NCBI GenBank assembly: GCA_045648505.1
Contig: JAZROD010000029.1
Location: 1-20,229 of the forward strand
Length of the DNA: 20,229 nt
Reading direction: 5' to 3'
Origin: RGIG8700 sp045648505
Lineage (GTDB): Bacteria > Bacillota > Clostridia > RGIG6154
The position numbers were made by a program, and so were the translations under genes. The notes under the pieces are model-generated. The model saw only the letters and a program-made list of their open reading frames with translations. It did not search any database and was not told where the DNA came from. Position 1 is the stretch's first letter. Every line of letters begins with the position of its first letter. Positions 20,114-20,229 of this stretch are shown here, piece after piece.

Positions 20114-20229
20114 ATCATAGCCGAGTTCAATATAAATTGCGTACATATTATAGCATGTTCAGGAGTGTTTGTCAATGATTTACAGTTATTATATAGAAAA
20201 ATCATCAATATGCATTAAAAAAGACATAG

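Noticed and set aside
1..20229. CRISPR array
   Set aside because: No regularly spaced direct repeats of 20-40 bp were found; the only close repeats are the promoter duplicates and short operators.
1..20229. tRNA or rRNA gene as integration target
   Set aside because: No cloverleaf or conserved rRNA segment was seen; the attachment site of the left int should lie outside the window.
20160..20229. Promoter at the right edge (TTGTCA with TATATA)
   Set aside because: The spacing and hexamers are poor and no gene is visible downstream within the window.

Overview
The window is an AT-rich, tightly packed accessory region. Strong AGGAGG-type ribosome binding sites, sigma-A promoters and Firmicutes-type protein families point to a low-GC Clostridia-like bacterium (inference; there is no ribosomal or housekeeping marker). 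The left end carries a Tn916-type xis/int pair pointing out of the window, so most of the sequence is probably cargo of an integrative element. No relaxase, coupling protein, replication gene or transfer gene is visible, so whether it is conjugative cannot be judged here. A second, shorter tyrosine recombinase closes the right end and may belong to a separate unit.

Layout. 1-960 (minus): int (cut by the window edge) and xis. 1104-7087 (minus): small acidic or cysteine-rich unknown proteins mixed with two apparently solitary DNA methyltransferases. One is a C5-cytosine enzyme whose SAM-binding motif I lies after motif X, i.e. a circularly permuted enzyme with added zinc-binding modules. 7405-11286 (minus): a DpnII-like (GATC) restriction-modification operon: Dam methylase with an N-terminal helix-turn-helix domain, DpnII endonuclease, a second methyltransferase, and a protein with a helix-turn-helix-like C-terminus. 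11748-13178 (plus, divergent): a predicted ADP-ribosyltransferase-like domain fused to an HD phosphohydrolase domain. 13402-15541 (plus): small unknown proteins and a cysteine-rich acidic protein. 15987-17005 (plus): a ribbon-helix-helix-like protein and a YkgJ-type cysteine-cluster protein. 17461-18147 (plus): an unknown. 18197-19153: an XRE regulator divergent from a SLOG/YpsA-like protein. 19237-20079: the second recombinase.

The most coherent new signal is a regulon spread over both strands. Five promoters (about 2.1, 6.3, 7.2, 7.3 and 14.0 kb) share an 18-bp palindrome, consensus AATCGKCANNTGMCGATT, placed 25 or 27 bp upstream of an extended -10 (TGNTATAAN) with no good -35. This is an activator-dependent layout. 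Each transcript then starts with a leader hairpin; two of the hairpins differ by a compensatory base-pair change. The regulated genes are the least recognisable ones, so they probably form one co-expressed programme of the element.

Other structure: a duplicated intergenic block (about 11.47 and 17.23 kb) with a GAGGGG box 8 nt before a two-codon minigene in each copy; a nested inverted-repeat region at 15.6-15.8 kb; and inverted repeats around the SLOG and second-integrase starts. Restriction-modification, extra methylases and the ART-HD protein together make this a defence and counter-defence island.
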